A stretch of DNA of 9,034 nt from JAYEJW01 sp034716535 (lineage in GTDB: Bacteria; Pseudomonadota; Gammaproteobacteria; Chromatiales; Chromatiaceae). The notes beneath the pieces are model-generated. The model had not been told where the DNA came from, did not search any database, and worked only from the letters and a program-made list of their open reading frames with translations. Positions 1-5,083 of this stretch are shown here, piece by piece; the first letter of the stretch is position 1; each line of letters opens with the position of its first letter. The position numbers and the translations under genes were made by a program. The stretch spans positions 1-9,034 of the forward strand of contig JAYEJW010000423.1 in assembly GCA_034716535.1 (NCBI GenBank), written 5' to 3'.

Positions 1-400
1 CGCTGTTGAAGTTGATCAGCCCCGTCGTGCCCGGCAGGCCGCAGGCCCGATCCAGCGCGCCGTGGGCTCCGCCGCCGGGGAACAGGATCCGTGGATTCGG
101 TCCCTGGCCCAAAAAGTGCACGGAATTCTTCAGTTGGGCGACGGCGTCGGCATGACACTTGCCACACAAAGCCGTCGATGCGCTGCGCTCCACCTCCACC
201 GCCGGGACAGTCTCTTCGATTCCCTTCAGTTTGTACTCGTCCAACAACGGGCGGTACATGATGTTGCCGTCATGGCCTGTGTCGGCCTCTATTTCGGCAA
301 CCTCGGTTTCGGCAGCGATCGCGCTCGCCGACAGGACGAGTAGCGATGGCATCGTTAAGCTGAGAAACGCTCTCAGGAAAGATGATGCTCTGTAACTCAC
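1..400 (-). CDS. Multihaem c-type cytochrome, exported, N-terminal part only
   Basis: The minus strand encodes 133 residues from a GTG start at 400 and runs off the left edge. A GGAGG at 414-410 lies 9 nt before the GTG, which fixes the start. Residues 1-30 form a Sec signal peptide: a hydrophobic run ending SASAIAA, with likely cleavage near residue 30. The mature part has one haem c attachment site, CGKCH (residues 79-83), followed by SVHF at 93-96, whose histidine could be a distal haem ligand as in multihaem electron carriers. Another cysteine lies in RACGLPG further on. A single haem in the first 133 residues followed by a Cys-Gly pattern suggests a larger periplasmic multihaem cytochrome, perhaps of the octahaem reductase/hydroxylamine oxidoreductase-like group, but the subfamily cannot be decided from this piece. 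It belongs to the host flank, not to the integrated element. Exported haem protein: fairly sure; exact family: unsure. Confidence 0.75.
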   Translation of the reverse strand, partial: MSYRASSFLRAFLSLTMPSLLVLSASAIAAETEVAEIEADTGHDGNIMYRPLLDEYKLKGIEETVPAVEVERSASTALCGKCHADAVAQLKNSVHFLGQGPNPRILFPGGGAHGALDRACGLPGTTGLINFNS

Positions 401-754
401 GGTACTTTCCCTCCTTTGCGATGGGCGTTCGATAACCCAATTTCCGACATGCGATTAGAGTATGTATAGATGACACAACTGCTCGAGCACGGTGACCAAG
501 CGAAAACGCAGCCGGCGGAACACTGAGCAGCGTTTTTTAACTTTAAATTCTTTCTGGCTGCGTGCACTGAGCTAGGTCAATAGATCTTCAAGTAGTTAAT
601 CAGCTTCTGATTCTGTGCTGCGAAAATGCCGCAACCAGGTCGGCGACTTCGATTGATCTGTGACAGCCGACGACAGGCGTTCTTGCCATAAAGTCAAAAA
701 AAATGTCGGGTCTCTTTGTCTTTGCCAACGGCACACACACCCAGGAGACGGGGA
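401..754. other. Intergenic stretch, no gene seen
   Basis: This stretch separates the minus-strand cytochrome from whatever follows. It carries the cytochrome's Shine-Dalgarno site near its left end and is more AT-rich than the surroundings between about 530 and 620 and near 690-720. A T6 run at 534-539 follows a short imperfect AACGC/GCGTT pairing, too weak to call a terminator. Open frames here have no start signal and no recognisable product. Confidence 0.5.
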
Positions 755-1009
755 ATGGGTACATCATTTTGCTTGACGCTCGCGTCACTGTTGCTGTCTC
801 TGACCCTGTCCGGAGCTGAGGGTGTGATTGGATGAGTCCGCGTCACTTGGTACGCGAAGAGATTCTTCCGACGTGGGCCGGGAAGCGACGGGTGGGACCG
901 ACCGGTCGAGCGTTTCCGCGCGCGGCTGGGACTATGGGAGCTTGCCGGGGAAGAGACGCCTCGGGGCGTATCGATCACGCCACGGATACCGCCCGTGTCG
1001 TCACGGTAA
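755..1009 (+). pseudogene. Possible broken gene for a small exported or membrane protein
   Basis: An ATG at 755 follows a purine-rich AGGAGACGGGG at a workable distance. The first 24 codons encode a convincing hydrophobic export signal (MGTSFCLTLASLLLSLTLSG), then TGA stops the frame at 833-835. The same frame stays open for another 57 codons to TAA at 1007-1009, with a composition rich in Trp, Phe, Arg and Pro. If the TGA were a former TGG Trp codon, the whole would be an 83-residue exported protein. Alternatives are a genuine 26-residue membrane peptide, or chance. The two other frames across 828-1308 are long but arginine-rich and look like GC-rich noise. No family is recognised. Confidence 0.25.
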
Positions 1010-1120
1010 GCACCGGCACGTGCCATTCAGCCCGCGACACCCGCGACTGTTGGGCCCGGGCGGCCGGTGTACGACCCCGGAGTGCGCACCGTCCTTGGTG
1101 CTCGCGCTATGGCTGCTTGT

Positions 1121-1216
1121 CTATTGAGCTTCCAGCGTGGCGACGAGGAGCGTTGTTGCCGCCGCAGAGAGAGCGGATAGGGTCCATTTCAGGCGTTCGA
1201 AGTTTTTTGGCACCAC
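1121..1216 (-). CDS. Possible 31-aa single-pass membrane peptide
   Basis: A GTG at 1216 lies 8 nt after a perfect GGAGG (1229-1225), and a good promoter sits about 100 bp further upstream on the same strand. The product has a charged start (KNFERLK) and then a hydrophobic stretch from W11 to about A27 (WTLSALSAAATTLLVATLEA), like an uncleaved membrane anchor or a bare signal peptide, before TAG. Nothing in the next 100 bases extends it in a convincing frame. It may be a true small membrane protein or the surviving 5' end of an exported protein gene cut short by a stop. The open frame itself extends upstream to an ATG at 1318, but that start lies within the -10 hexamer and has no Shine-Dalgarno site. 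No homologue is recognised. Confidence 0.38.
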   Translation of the reverse strand: MVPKNFERLKWTLSALSAAATTLLVATLEAQ

Positions 1217-1313
1217 AGGACAATCCTCCGACGATAGGTTCGAAAAGCTTCCGTATGCAAAAAGCCGATTCGTTGGCATCTGGGCTTTCCGCACGCGTTG
1301 GCTCGTGAGCCCA

Positions 1314-1341
1314 ATCATAGAAAACCAAGGAAAATTGTCAA
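1314..1341 (-). promoter_or_regulatory. Sigma70-type promoter, minus strand
   Basis: The minus strand shows a perfect -35 TTGACA (1341-1336), a 16-bp spacer and -10 TATGAT (1319-1314). Transcription would start near 1307 and give a leader of about 90 nt before the 31-codon ORF at 1216. It lies downstream of the dusA stop and so does not drive dusA. Confidence 0.5.
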
Positions 1342-1400
1342 GAAAGGAGGCGACGTCAGGCGCACGGATCGCGCACTAAGGTTCTTGTTAGCCATCCCCC

Positions 1401-1425
1401 CTAGTACTCCCTGTCGGAGTGCTAG
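1401..1425 (-). terminator. Hairpin just after dusA, weak terminator candidate
   Basis: Two 10-nt arms (CTAGTACTCC and GGAGTGCTAG on the plus strand) pair around a CTGTC loop with one imperfect pair. The hairpin begins 6 nt past the dusA stop, where a terminator would be expected. No T-run follows on the minus strand (a G-run does), so it may instead stabilise the 3' end of the mRNA. Confidence 0.35.
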
Positions 1426-1431
1426 GTGCGA

Positions 1432-2418
1432 TCAACAGGCCGCCCGCGGCGCGGCCTCCCGCAACAGGGCCGGCCCCGCGCCGGTGCGATGGACGCGCTC
1501 GCTGATCCGGCGCCGCCATGCGCGGGCCCCTCGTTGCCCCTGGAACAGACCGAGAATGTGGCGCGTCATCGCGTTCAACGGCGTGCCCGCTGCGAGCTCA
1601 CGCTCGACGTAGGGGATGAAGGCATCCAGTACGTCCTGCCGGGATCGGTCAAGCCGGACGTCCCCGAAGATCTCGTGGTCCGCATCGGCCAACATCCAGG
1701 GATTATGGTAGGCCTCGCGCCCGACCATTACGCCGTCGAGCACGCCAAGGAATGTCCGGGCGTGCGCAAGTGACTTGATCCCGCCGTTGAGGACGACGGA
1801 TAGGGCTGGAAGGTCGCACTTCAACCGTTCCACAACGTCGTAGCGCAGGGGCGGTATCTCCCGATTCTCCTTCGGGCTGAGTCCTTGCAGCCAAGCCTTG
1901 CGCGCGTGAACGATCAGGGCATCGCAGCCGGAGCTCGCGACGCGCTCGGCGAACCCGAAGAGCGCCTCGTAGCTGTCCTGTTCGTCGATACCGATGCGCG
2001 TCTTCACGGTCACAGGAACCCGAACGGCACTTTTCATGGTCGCTACGCAATCGGCGACAAGATCGGGCTCCGCCATCAGACAGGCGCCGAAGCGTCCGGA
2101 CTGTACCCGGTCGGAGGGGCAGCCCACGTTGACGTTGATCTCGTCGTAGCCCCAGTCTTCGCCGATCCGGGCGCATTCGGCCATTTCCTCGGGCACGCTG
2201 CCACCCAACTGCAGAGCGACTGGATGCTCGGCGGGGTCGGAGCGCAGAAGACGCTCCCGGTCACCATGGAGTAGGGCGCCAGTGGTGACCATCTCCGTGT
2301 AGAGGAGGGCGTGACGCGTGATCAGTCGCAGGAAGTATCGGCAGTGCCTGTCTGTCCAATCCATCATCGGGGCAACCGATAGTAACCTATTGAAATATAA
2401 AGGATCTTTCTCGCTCAT
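1432..2418 (-). CDS. dusA: tRNA-dihydrouridine synthase A
   Basis: This 328-residue FMN-dependent enzyme reduces uridine to dihydrouridine in the D-loop of tRNAs (positions 20/20a for the DusA class) using NADPH, in the cytoplasm. The family's opening SVAPMMDWTDRHCRYF lies at residues 14-29. The catalytic cysteine is C100 in NVNVGCPSDRVQSG. FMN-barrel residues include K139 (VKTRIG), H171 (HARKAWLQG), NGGI at 211-214 and GR at 233-234. The C-terminus ends in the usual LGLFxGQxGARAWRR segment, so the gene is full length. The ATG at 2418 (MSEKD) is preferred; an earlier in-frame ATG at 2469 adds 17 residues made of repeat and promoter sequence. Codons 1-15 use TTA, AGG, CTA and other AT-rich choices unlike the remainder, consistent with replacement of the native 5' end by the neighbouring element. 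Identification is very secure. Confidence 0.95.
   Translation of the reverse strand: MSEKDPLYFNRLLSVAPMMDWTDRHCRYFLRLITRHALLYTEMVTTGALLHGDRERLLRSDPAEHPVALQLGGSVPEEMAECARIGEDWGYDEINVNVGCPSDRVQSGRFGACLMAEPDLVADCVATMKSAVRVPVTVKTRIGIDEQDSYEALFGFAERVASSGCDALIVHARKAWLQGLSPKENREIPPLRYDVVERLKCDLPALSVVLNGGIKSLAHARTFLGVLDGVMVGREAYHNPWMLADADHEIFGDVRLDRSRQDVLDAFIPYVERELAAGTPLNAMTRHILGLFQGQRGARAWRRRISERVHRTGAGPALLREAAPRAAC
2350..2373. other. Probable left attachment site (attL) inside the dusA 5' end
   Basis: Islands and prophages with dusA-type integrases are known to insert in the 5' coding end of dusA, at the codons for the conserved APMMDWTD segment, and to restore the reading frame with their own sequence. 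Here those codons lie at 2350-2373, and the change from ordinary to AT-rich codon use falls at about 2374. The integrase begins about 270 bp away. No second copy of this stretch is seen before 9034, so attR must lie further right. The exact core is inferred. Confidence 0.4.
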
Positions 2419-2429
2419 TTCGCTAGATT

Positions 2430-2447
2430 TGCACACTGAGTGCACAC
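2430..2447 (+). repeat. 18-bp direct repeat, copy 1, upstream of the integrase promoter
   Basis: TGCACACTGAGTGCACAC is repeated exactly at 2498-2515, 68 bp downstream. The unit contains the near-dyad GTGCAC-like halves around ACTGA. The two copies bracket the integrase promoter, so they may be repressor operators or integrase arm-binding sites. Confidence 0.7.
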
Positions 2448-2450
2448 GGA

Positions 2451-2481
2451 TTGCACACAGAGGACGCAAAAGGCGTATAAT
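2451..2481 (+). promoter_or_regulatory. Integrase promoter
   Basis: A perfect -10 TATAAT (2476-2481) has TTGCAC (2451-2456) 19 bp upstream as a -35; the spacer is slightly long. The TTGCACAC belongs to the same sequence family as the flanking 18-bp repeats, so a protein bound to those repeats could compete with polymerase. On the other strand a TTATAC overlapping the -10 could serve dusA divergently. Confidence 0.55.
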
Positions 2482-2497
2482 TTAGGTCAGACGGACG

Positions 2498-2515
2498 TGC
2501 ACACTGAGTGCACAC
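2498..2515 (+). repeat. 18-bp direct repeat, copy 2, downstream of the integrase -10
   Basis: Exact second copy of the repeat at 2430-2447. It begins 17 bp after the -10 hexamer, in the earliest transcribed region, a position typical of a repressor operator. Confidence 0.7.
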
Positions 2516-2520
2516 AAACA

Positions 2521-2552
2521 GGCCCCGAAGGTGCGCAAACACCGACGGGGCC
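2521..2552 (+). promoter_or_regulatory. Structured leader hairpin in the integrase 5' UTR
   Basis: GGCCCCG (2521-2527) pairs perfectly with CGGGGCC (2546-2552), and an inner GGTG/CACC (2530-2533/2540-2543) closes a CGCAAA loop. No U-run follows, so it is unlikely to be an intrinsic terminator. It lies between the promoter and the leader ORF and may tune mRNA stability or translation. Confidence 0.5.
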
Positions 2553-2587
2553 CTGACCACCACCCAACCTATGAAGGAGGTTCGGCA

Positions 2588-2641
2588 ATGGCTACCGAGA
2601 ATCGTAGCACGACCGGGACCCCCTCCACCCCGGAGGGCTGA
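2588..2641 (+). CDS. 17-aa leader peptide coupled to the integrase
   Basis: ATG at 2588 stands 7 nt after AAGGAGGT, the strongest Shine-Dalgarno site in the window. The frame encodes MATENRSTTGTPSTPEG and ends in TGA at 2639-2641, 3 nt before the integrase GTG. Its last codons (CCGGAGGGC) contain the GGAGG that serves the integrase. Ribosomes finishing the leader would therefore sit on the integrase start, which suggests translational coupling. The peptide is Thr/Ser/Pro rich with no recognised function; its role is probably in cis. Confidence 0.5.
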   Translation: MATENRSTTGTPSTPEG

Positions 2642-2644
2642 CCC

Positions 2645-3664
2645 GTGGCAACCATAACCAAGCTGACGAGCGGCAAATGGCGCGTACAGGTCCGGCGCAA
2701 GGGCTTCTATCGCGCCGGGACCTTCACCCGCAAACGGGATGCTCAGGATTGGGCGACCGAGATTGAGGCGCAGATATCACACGTCGGCGCGGGGGGATAC
2801 GCCCGCCCGCGTGGGGCGACACTTGCCGACCTGATCAAGCTGTACCGGGAGCAGGTCTCCATCAGGGGTAGGACGAAGGACGCCTGCCTGGGGCGCCTGA
2901 GCGCTCGCCTGGGCACCGTCAAGCTCGAATCCCTATCGCCTGTCCACCTTCGGGACTTCATCGATCGTAGAGCGGGCGAGGGCGCCGGAGGCGTGACTAT
3001 CGCTCAAGACATGAGCTTTCTCGCAACCGTGCTCGACTGGGGGCGACATGTCCGGCAGATCGACATCGACCCGGAGCTGGCCCGAGATGCGCGCCGATCC
3101 CTGAAACATCGCAAGATGAGCACACGGGGACGCCACCGCGACCGAATCCCCACCGAAGCCGAACTGGACCGCCTCACGACGTTTTGGGCGGACAATCGGC
3201 GTCAACAGATCCCGATGGGTGTGATTGTTCGGTTTGCCGCCGCCTCGGCGATGCGCTTAGGTGAGATATGCCGTATCCAGGCCGAGGACGTGGACCAGCA
3301 GAGGCGCACCGTCATCATCAGGGATAGGAAGGACCCGAGGCACAAGGAAGGGAATGATCAAGTTGTTCCGCTCCTGCCGGACGCCTGGGACATCGTACAG
3401 CGACGGGTGCAGGAGCACCCCACTGGGCGGTTGTTCCCCTACAGCGCTGACAGCGTATCGACCGCCTTTACTCGCGCCTGCAAGCGGCTCGGGATCAAGG
3501 ACCTTCACTTTCATGATCTGCGCCACTACGGGACCGTACTCCTGTTCCGGCAAGGTCTGGACATCCCCCGCGTGGCGATGATCACCGGGCATAAGTCCTG
3601 GGAGAACCTGAAGCGCTACAGCAATCTTCAGCCGGAGGATGTCCATGAAAAAGCCTCCGCGTGA
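2645..3664 (+). CDS. int: Tyrosine integrase, dusA-targeting type
   Basis: This 339-residue site-specific recombinase would integrate and excise the element by strand exchange between attP and the dusA attB. Residues 1-50 (KWRVQVRRKGFYRAGTFTRKRDAQDWA) form an N-terminal arm-binding domain. Residues 55-160 are the SAM-like core-binding domain. The catalytic domain spans about 165-335 and shows the full set: R204 (AMRLGE), K229 (DRKDP), H290 and R293 (HDLRH), H316 (TGHKSW) and the nucleophile Y325 (RYSN). The length and intact motifs indicate an active enzyme. GTG at 2645 has GGAGG 7 nt upstream inside the leader ORF. Position next to the 5' end of dusA supports assignment to the dusA integrase group. 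The last 20 bp overlap the next gene. Confidence 0.93.
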   Translation: MATITKLTSGKWRVQVRRKGFYRAGTFTRKRDAQDWATEIEAQISHVGAGGYARPRGATLADLIKLYREQVSIRGRTKDACLGRLSARLGTVKLESLSPVHLRDFIDRRAGEGAGGVTIAQDMSFLATVLDWGRHVRQIDIDPELARDARRSLKHRKMSTRGRHRDRIPTEAELDRLTTFWADNRRQQIPMGVIVRFAAASAMRLGEICRIQAEDVDQQRRTVIIRDRKDPRHKEGNDQVVPLLPDAWDIVQRRVQEHPTGRLFPYSADSVSTAFTRACKRLGIKDLHFHDLRHYGTVLLFRQGLDIPRVAMITGHKSWENLKRYSNLQPEDVHEKASA

Positions 3665-4130
3665 AGACGACGAGCACGACTTCGATTTCACCGGGCTCGA
3701 AGAGTACATGAATCCCGAGCCACCAAAAGCGCCAACGCTCTATAAGAAGGAGACAAGGGATGGGCGGGTTGTTGTGACCAGGACGCGGCCACTAACGCCC
3801 GAGGAGCGCTGGTGGATGCAACAGATCCGGGAGCTACGAGCGGAACGAGACCTGTATCGGTCCTTCGTGGTTGGCGATTATGAGAAGAGAAAAGCCATCG
3901 GAGAAAAGAAGCAAGGCGTGAATTCAGCCGAGGACGAGCATACGCAATGGACCGCTGATGCGCTCAAACTGAAGAAGGGGGACAAGAATCTGAGCGCGAG
4001 CGATATCGCTAAGCGACTAGCAGAACGCTACCAGAGCGAGAGGTGGCTGGTTGAGGAGAACATCCGATCATGGCGCACGATCATGAACGTCATTTCACCT
4101 CACTTGCACCCGCCGAAGAGCAGCCGATAA
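3645..4130 (+). CDS. Unknown 161-aa charged protein overlapping the integrase
   Basis: The preferred start is ATG 3645, 6 nt after a GGAGG inside the integrase gene; an in-frame ATG at 3639 is too close to that site. It overlaps the integrase by 20 bp, so the two are cotranscribed and probably coupled. The product is soluble and highly charged. Residues 1-30 are acidic (EDDEHDFDF), 48-75 are helical (TPEERWWMQQIRELRAERDLYR), and 105-150 (SASDIAKRLAERYQ, then VEENIRSWRTIM) look like a helix-turn-helix pair of the kind found in recombination-directionality or transposase-related proteins. No family is recognised. A regulatory or integrase-partner role is inferred only from position and the possible HTH. 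Confidence 0.8.
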   Translation: MKKPPREDDEHDFDFTGLEEYMNPEPPKAPTLYKKETRDGRVVVTRTRPLTPEERWWMQQIRELRAERDLYRSFVVGDYEKRKAIGEKKQGVNSAEDEHTQWTADALKLKKGDKNLSASDIAKRLAERYQSERWLVEENIRSWRTIMNVISPHLHPPKSSR

Positions 4131-4145
4131 CCCCCGAAAAATAGG

Positions 4146-4171
4146 TTCACGGAAAGCTACCTTTCCGTGAA
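4146..4171. promoter_or_regulatory. 11-bp perfect inverted repeat, candidate operator or attenuator
   Basis: TTCACGGAAAG (4146-4156) and CTTTCCGTGAA (4161-4171) form a perfect dyad around CTAC, with GG/CC able to extend it past one bulged base. It starts 15 nt after the stop of the 161-aa gene. No T-run follows, which argues against a simple terminator. Its place in the only gap before the HTH gene suits an operator for autoregulation, or an mRNA processing hairpin. Confidence 0.5.
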
Positions 4172-4188
4172 ACCCCTCCGTTAGTCTG

Positions 4189-4213
4189 TCTCCATCCTCA
4201 ACAAAGATGGAGA
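4189..4213 (+). promoter_or_regulatory. Hairpin sequestering the HTH gene's ribosome site
   Basis: TCTCCATC (4189-4196) pairs with GATGGAGA (4206-4213) around CTCAACAAA. The right arm contains GGAG, the Shine-Dalgarno site 7 nt before the ATG at 4220. Folding would hide the ribosome site of the HTH protein, so its translation could be held low until the structure is opened. Confidence 0.45.
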
Positions 4214-4219
4214 AGACAA

Positions 4220-4486
4220 ATGCCCGCAGCACCCGCCGAAAAGCCCGCCGAAAAGCCAGACCGCCCGGACCCGTTCACGCGTGAATGGATGCTGAAGCTC
4301 GGGTACGTTCATGAATCTGAAATCGAAGAGGCGACGAATACCACCAGCCGCAGCCGTGCGCGCTGGAAGACTCCGCGCGGGGTCATGTTCGGAAACATGA
4401 AGTGGTTCCCCTTAAGAGAGATAAAAAGAACTCTTGACGCTCGCGCGGAGGCCATCGCGGATGAAGAAATCCGCACGTTTCTTTAG
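4220..4486 (+). CDS. Small winged-HTH protein, excisionase/AlpA type
   Basis: An 88-residue protein. An Ala/Pro/Glu-rich tail (1-18, with AEKP repeated) precedes a compact domain: GYVHESEIEEATN (28-40), a probable recognition helix TTSRSRARWKTPR (41-53), a wing GVMFGNMKWFP (54-64) and a final helix REIKRTLDARAEAI. The succession 'choose helix, recognition helix ending in W, glycine-containing wing, aromatic-Pro-Leu, helix' is that of MerR-like excisionases and AlpA regulators. In integrated elements such proteins act as recombination-directionality factors, transcriptional activators of int, or both. The gene sits two genes after int, where alpA/xis lies in satellites. Fold assignment is by eye and moderately sure; no symbol is given because xis and alpA roles cannot be told apart. 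Confidence 0.6.
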   Translation: MPAAPAEKPAEKPDRPDPFTREWMLKLGYVHESEIEEATNTTSRSRARWKTPRGVMFGNMKWFPLREIKRTLDARAEAIADEEIRTFL

Positions 4487-4501
4487 CCGGGAGGCCGCGG
4501 A

Positions 4502-4525
4502 ATGAATGAGGGGACCGCAGCATGA
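4502..4525 (+). CDS. 7-codon mini-cistron leading into the next gene
   Basis: GGGAGG (4489-4494) is followed after 7 nt by ATG 4502 and a frame encoding MNEGTAA, ending in TGA at 4523-4525. The stop overlaps the ATG (4522) of the 102-aa gene as ATGA. That gene has only a weaker purine stretch in front of it, so the mini-cistron could load ribosomes for it. Alternatively the GAGGGG at 4508-4513 is the gene's own site and the mini-cistron is chance. Confidence 0.3.
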   Translation: MNEGTAA

Positions 4526-4830
4526 GCCATACACAGAAAGCGCTACCGGCGGGCTACGTGGAAATCGGCGATGTCGCTGTCCACGTCGCGCTGGTTCGCA
4601 AACATTCGAGCAACGTAGCTCGGTTTTTGAAGTGGCTACCTGCCGCCTTGGAGCTTGAGCAGCACGAAATCGGCTCACCGCATTGGCGGGGCGTCGTGGA
4701 TACGCACTGCAAAACCGAACAAGATTTCGACGACCTGACGCTGACCTTGCGGGAGGCGGCCGCCGAGCAGCTAGAAATCGCCGCAGAAATGGAGCGGTTC
4801 CTGTACACGAACATGGACACCCGCGAGTGA
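4522..4830 (+). CDS. Unknown 102-aa protein
   Basis: The ATG at 4522 follows GAGGGG (4508-4513) and overlaps the stop of the mini-cistron. The product is soluble and mildly acidic, with an N-terminal beta-like part (GYVEIGDVAVHVALVRKHSSN), a middle helix (VARFLKWLPAALELEQHEI) and a long C-terminal helix (LTLTLREAAAEQLEIAAEMERFLYTNM, about 72-98) that could form a coiled coil. There is no signal peptide, membrane segment or metal motif. No family is recognised. Its place between the HTH gene and the replication genes in one orientation suggests the early region of the element. Confidence 0.7.
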   Translation: MSHTQKALPAGYVEIGDVAVHVALVRKHSSNVARFLKWLPAALELEQHEIGSPHWRGVVDTHCKTEQDFDDLTLTLREAAAEQLEIAAEMERFLYTNMDTRE

Positions 4831-4857
4831 TGCGCGAATGATTCCCAGACATAAAAA

Positions 4858-4887
4858 CGCCGCACTGGCGGGGGCACCGGTGCGGCG
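4858..4887. terminator. GC hairpin ahead of the replication genes; reads as a terminator on the minus strand
   Basis: Eleven-base arms (CGCCGCACTGG 4858-4868 and CCGGTGCGGCG 4877-4887) pair with one G-U around an 8-nt loop. On the plus strand an A5 run precedes the stem, so on the minus strand it is GC stem plus TTTTT, a classical intrinsic terminator. No minus-strand gene needs one here, so it may block antisense transcription, or in the plus direction act as a 5' hairpin stabilising the replication mRNA. Its layout resembles the integrase leader hairpin. Confidence 0.5.
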
Positions 4888-4918
4888 ACAGCTTGAATCA
4901 CCAGCTACGAGATTCTCT

Positions 4919-5083
4919 ATGGATTATACCTCACATCGCCCCCCGAATGTAATCCGCATGGATGCTCCATACCAGGGGCGCCGCTCGCCATTTAATCCCC
5001 GCCCGCCGTGGTCGCTGCGCCGCTCGCTCCTACTGGATCGCATCGTGGTCTATCGCGAGCGCCAACAGGCGATGCGGCGATGA
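4919..5083 (+). CDS. Small basic protein coupled to the replication gene
   Basis: The start ATG 4919 (MDYTSHRPPNVIRMDAP) is chosen because an upstream in-frame ATG at 4838 would translate through the GC hairpin and has no ribosome site. Even 4919 has only a weak ACGAGA. The 54-residue product is Arg/Pro rich, with YQGRRSPFNPRPPWSLRR and an amphipathic C-terminal helix SLLLDRIVVYRERQQAMRR. It ends ATGA, overlapping the start of the primase-ATPase at 5080, so translation is very likely coupled. A nucleic-acid-binding or replication-accessory role is inferred from charge and position only. Confidence 0.55.
   Translation: MDYTSHRPPNVIRMDAPYQGRRSPFNPRPPWSLRRSLLLDRIVVYRERQQAMRR

Noticed and set aside
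534..539. T6 run as an intrinsic terminator
   Set aside because: The stem before it is only about five pairs with a long loop, too weak to support.
694..1026. 110-codon minus-strand open frame
   Set aside because: Low-complexity Ser/Arg/Pro content, no ribosome site, and it overlaps the better-supported signal-peptide frame on the other strand.
832..1308. 158-codon plus-strand open frame
   Set aside because: Composition is Arg/Ala/Gly rich with scattered Cys as expected from a GC-rich random frame, with no ribosome site and no recognisable domain.
2521..2552. Integrase leader hairpin as an intrinsic terminator
   Set aside because: No T-run follows the stem on the plus strand; the next bases are CTGACCACC.
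3257..3709. 150-codon minus-strand frame antisense to the integrase
   Set aside because: It lies opposite a gene with all catalytic residues intact and has no domain or start signal of its own.
4838..4918. Upstream start for the small basic protein
   Set aside because: The 27 extra codons run through a GC hairpin and lack a ribosome site.
5008..5079. Upstream start for the PrimPol-ATPase adding 24 residues
   Set aside because: The extra residues overlap the small basic gene out of frame and have no ribosome site; ATGA coupling at 5080 and the domain start favour the shorter form.
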